From contig JAPPFO010000119.1 of the NCBI GenBank assembly GCA_028875175.1, positions 1 to 5,954 of the forward strand: DNA of 5,954 nt, given 5' to 3'. The DNA is from Chloroflexota bacterium. GTDB taxonomy: Bacteria; Chloroflexota; UBA11872. Shown piece by piece: positions 4,309 to 5,954 of this stretch. A model generated the notes under the pieces. That model searched no databases. It saw only the letters and a list, made by a program, of their open reading frames with translations, and was not told the DNA's origin. Made by a program: the position numbers and the translations under genes. The stretch's first letter is position 1; each line of letters opens with the position of its first letter.

Positions 4309-5753
4309 GTTCAGTAAGCCGACGGCGGTTGTTGCGTGCCGGCGGCGGTGTCGCACTTGGCGCTGCCGGCGCCGCCATCCTGGCCGCCTGTGGCGAGACG
4401 CAGGTCGTCGAAGTCGAGCGGATCGTCGAGAAGGAAGTTCCGGTCGAAACGATCGTCGAGAAGGAAGTTCCGGTCGAGACGGTCGTCACCAAGGAAGTGG
4501 TCAAGGAGGTCGCGGTCGACCGGATCGTGACCGTCGTGATCGAACAGCCGATCGGCAAGCCGCGCGTGCGATTGCGCGGCACGGGACCGCTTGGAACCGC
4601 GGAGACCGGCATTTTTGACAAGCTGCTGTCCGAGACTCAGATCGAGCTCGACCACGTTGAGCAGCCGTACGCGGCCACCTATCAGAGTCTGCTGATTAAC
4701 CTGAGCCAGGGCGGATCGGCGTACGACATCGCGTCAATGGACGACCCGTGGATGCCGCAGTTCACGGAATTCCTGGCGGACATCACGCCGCTGTACGAGG
4801 GGTTCGGCTGGGTCTGGCCCGACCCGGACATGATTCCGGCGATCGTGAACCTGGGCGACTGGCCACCGGGGGTGTACGGCCCGCGGGCGGTTCCGAACAT
4901 CGGCAATATCCAGAGCTTTGCGTACCGGGCCGACGTCATGGAGGACCTCGGCGTTGAGCCGCCGAAGACCTGGGACGACGTGGCCGAGTATTCGACCAAG
5001 ATCACGGGCGACATGGCGCCGGACCTCTACGGGTACACCATTCGCGGGCAGCCGGGGAACCCGGCGATGACCAGCTTCCTGCCGATCATGCGCGGCTTTG
5101 GGCGCGACGTGATTGACGGCGACCTGAACCCGCAGGTGAACACCGAAGAGGGCCTGGCCGCGCTGGACATGGTGGTGACGCTGAAGAACCTGGCGCCCCC
5201 AGGCGTTGAGAACATCGGCCACCACGAGCTGGGCAAGCTGATGTACACCGGCCTGGCGGCCATGTCGGGCGACGTATGGCCCGACCAGCTGCTGAAGATG
5301 TACACGCCGGACCTTTCATCGGTGGTCGGCAAGATTGAAGTTTTGCCGGAGCCGGCTCAGCCCGGCGCGGACCACGCCAACATGACGGGCGTGTGGCTGT
5401 TCGGCGTTCCGCAGGGCAGCGAGAACCACGAAGCGGCGGCGGAGGCGATCCACTGGCTCACCCAGGCGGAGAACCAGAAGGAGAACATGTACGCCAACAA
5501 CTGGCCGCCGGTTCGGTTCAGCCTGATGGACGACCCCGGACTGCTGGCGGACTTCCCGTTCCTGGCGGGCATCAAGAACGCCGCTTCGGTGGCCGTACCA
5601 CGCCCGCGGACGGAGCACTACTCCATCGTCGAGGAGATCGTTGGCCGGCACGTGTCGGCCGTGATCGCCGAGCAGGAGTCGGTGGGCGACGCCGCACGAC
5701 TGGCCGACGAGGAAGTCCGAGTGGCGCTGGAAGAGAAGGGCGCGTACTCATAG
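4299..5753 (+). CDS. Extracellular solute-binding lipoprotein of an ABC importer (family 1, carbohydrate-type)
   Basis: This 484-residue protein is a predicted lipid-anchored binding protein that captures a solute, probably a sugar, for an ABC importer. The N-terminus is a Tat signal: SRRRLL (7-12), a Gly/Ala-rich hydrophobic stretch (14-27), and the lipobox LAAC with lipidated Cys31. Residues about 36-80 are a repeated charged linker of 10-residue units (IVEKEVPVET twice, then a degenerate copy) that would hold the domain off the membrane. The bacterial SBP_1 fold follows: YDIASMDDPWMPQF (142-155), FAYRADVMEDLG (207-218) with PKTWDD, GKLMYTGLAAMSGDVWP (about 312-328), and GVPQGSENHEAAAEAIHWL near residue 370. 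ATG 4299 is preferred to TTG 4269 because of its ribosome site and because it puts the Arg motif at the usual distance. No permease or ATPase gene lies within the window. Ligand is unknown. Confidence 0.93.
   Translation: MLPRSVSRRRLLRAGGGVALGAAGAAILAACGETQVVEVERIVEKEVPVETIVEKEVPVETVVTKEVVKEVAVDRIVTVVIEQPIGKPRVRLRGTGPLGTAETGIFDKLLSETQIELDHVEQPYAATYQSLLINLSQGGSAYDIASMDDPWMPQFTEFLADITPLYEGFGWVWPDPDMIPAIVNLGDWPPGVYGPRAVPNIGNIQSFAYRADVMEDLGVEPPKTWDDVAEYSTKITGDMAPDLYGYTIRGQPGNPAMTSFLPIMRGFGRDVIDGDLNPQVNTEEGLAALDMVVTLKNLAPPGVENIGHHELGKLMYTGLAAMSGDVWPDQLLKMYTPDLSSVVGKIEVLPEPAQPGADHANMTGVWLFGVPQGSENHEAAAEAIHWLTQAENQKENMYANNWPPVRFSLMDDPGLLADFPFLAGIKNAASVAVPRPRTEHYSIVEEIVGRHVSAVIAEQESVGDAARLADEEVRVALEEKGAYS
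4421..4510 (+). repeat. 30-bp in-frame tandem repeat coding for the VEKEVPVET linker
   Basis: Two 30-bp units (4421-4450 and 4451-4480) differ at a single base (4448 versus 4478). A third, diverged unit follows at 4481-4510. Each unit encodes ten residues, so copy-number change keeps the frame and only alters linker length. The near identity at DNA level points to recent duplication or slippage. Confidence 0.85.
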
Positions 5754-5806
5754 GGACGCAACGTCGCACGATTACAGGGGTCGCGCCGGCCTAGCGTCGA
5801 GTGATA

Positions 5807-5838
5807 TCCACGTGATCGTGGAGTTGGTTACGCAACCA
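5807..5838. other. Two small consecutive hairpins after the solute-binding protein gene
   Basis: TCCACG (5807-5812), loop TGAT, CGTGGA (5817-5822) is a 6-bp stem; TGGTT (5825-5829), loop ACGC, AACCA (5834-5838) is a 5-bp stem two bases later. They lie 53-85 bases beyond the stop codon and lead into the larger hairpin at 5844. Confidence 0.4.
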
Positions 5839-5843
5839 GGCAC

Positions 5844-5883
5844 GGGCCTGGCGGGGCTCACGCATGTGAGTTCCGCCAGGCCC
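5844..5883. terminator. Long stem-loop after the solute-binding protein gene, probable terminator
   Basis: GGGCCTGGCGG (5844-5854) pairs perfectly with CCGCCAGGCCC (5873-5883). Inside it two G-T wobbles and CTCAC/GTGAG (5857-5861, 5866-5870) continue the helix to 18 pairs with the tetraloop GCAT. This is the strongest secondary structure in the window. No T-run follows on the + strand. It could instead be a dispersed palindromic repeat. Confidence 0.6.
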
Positions 5884-5954
5884 CCAGCGTCACCTAGGGC
5901 GCGGCGGCCAGCATTCGGGCCAGTGTCATTTAAACAAATTAACCTGCCCACGAT
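5884..5954. other. Trailing intergenic end with an AT-rich patch
   Basis: No gene starts here. Positions about 5926-5943 are markedly AT-rich (CATTTAAACAAATTAACC) against a GC-rich background, as expected for promoter DNA, but no convincing -35/-10 pair could be placed before the window ends. Confidence 0.3.

Noticed and set aside
4421..4510. 30-bp repeats as a possible CRISPR array
   Set aside because: The units are directly adjacent with no spacers and are in frame within a lipoprotein linker.
4253..4621. Minus-strand frame of 122 codons rich in Ser and Thr, with an apparent repeat
   Set aside because: It mirrors the tandem repeat and N-terminus of the solute-binding protein on the other strand; no ribosome site or family resemblance.
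5844..5883. Strong hairpin as a possible tRNA or structured RNA gene
   Set aside because: A single helix with a tetraloop; no cloverleaf arms or TTC-type loop.

Overview
The window looks like ordinary chromosomal DNA of a GC-rich bacterium, most likely a Chloroflexota member. The best taxonomic clue is the last gene. It encodes a Tat-type lipoprotein solute-binding protein whose lipidated cysteine is followed by a repeated Val-Glu-Lys-Glu-Val-Pro-Val-Glu linker, a hallmark of solute-binding lipoproteins in that phylum, although not exclusive to it. No rRNA, tRNA, CRISPR array, insertion sequence or phage gene was seen.

Layout. (1) Positions 1-366, + strand: the C-terminal part of SAICAR synthase (purC), cut by the window edge. 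(2) 404-1048, +: a HAD-superfamily phosphatase with all four motifs, clearly less GC-rich than its neighbours. (3) 1049-1297: a gene-free stretch with two small hairpins, then a near-consensus promoter (TTGACA, 17 bp, TAGTGT) so close to the next ATG that the transcript should be nearly leaderless. (4) 1298-1651, +: a small XRE-type regulator. (5) 1749-2762, +: a 337-residue conserved protein of unknown function, separated from the regulator by a hairpin followed by four T. (6) 2763-2890: a convergent intergenic region with two strong hairpins. (7) 2891-3979, - strand: an MscS-type mechanosensitive channel. (8) 3980-4298: a divergent intergenic region holding a perfect Shine-Dalgarno for mscS inside a possible hairpin, a candidate promoter for the next gene and several inverted repeats. 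(9) 4299-5753, +: the solute-binding lipoprotein. (10) 5754-5954: three successive hairpins, the last with an 18-bp stem, then a short AT-rich tail.

How the parts relate. Most genes here look independent. The HAD gene lies 37 bp behind purC with no terminator in between and could be read with it. The regulator and the unknown protein point the same way and look like a two-gene unit, possibly autoregulated through a palindrome at the regulator's promoter. This pair is the best candidate for something undescribed. The solute-binding protein should serve an ABC sugar importer, but no permease gene is in the window and the hairpins behind it suggest the transcript ends or is attenuated there. Several presumed terminators lack a T-run, which is a local pattern.
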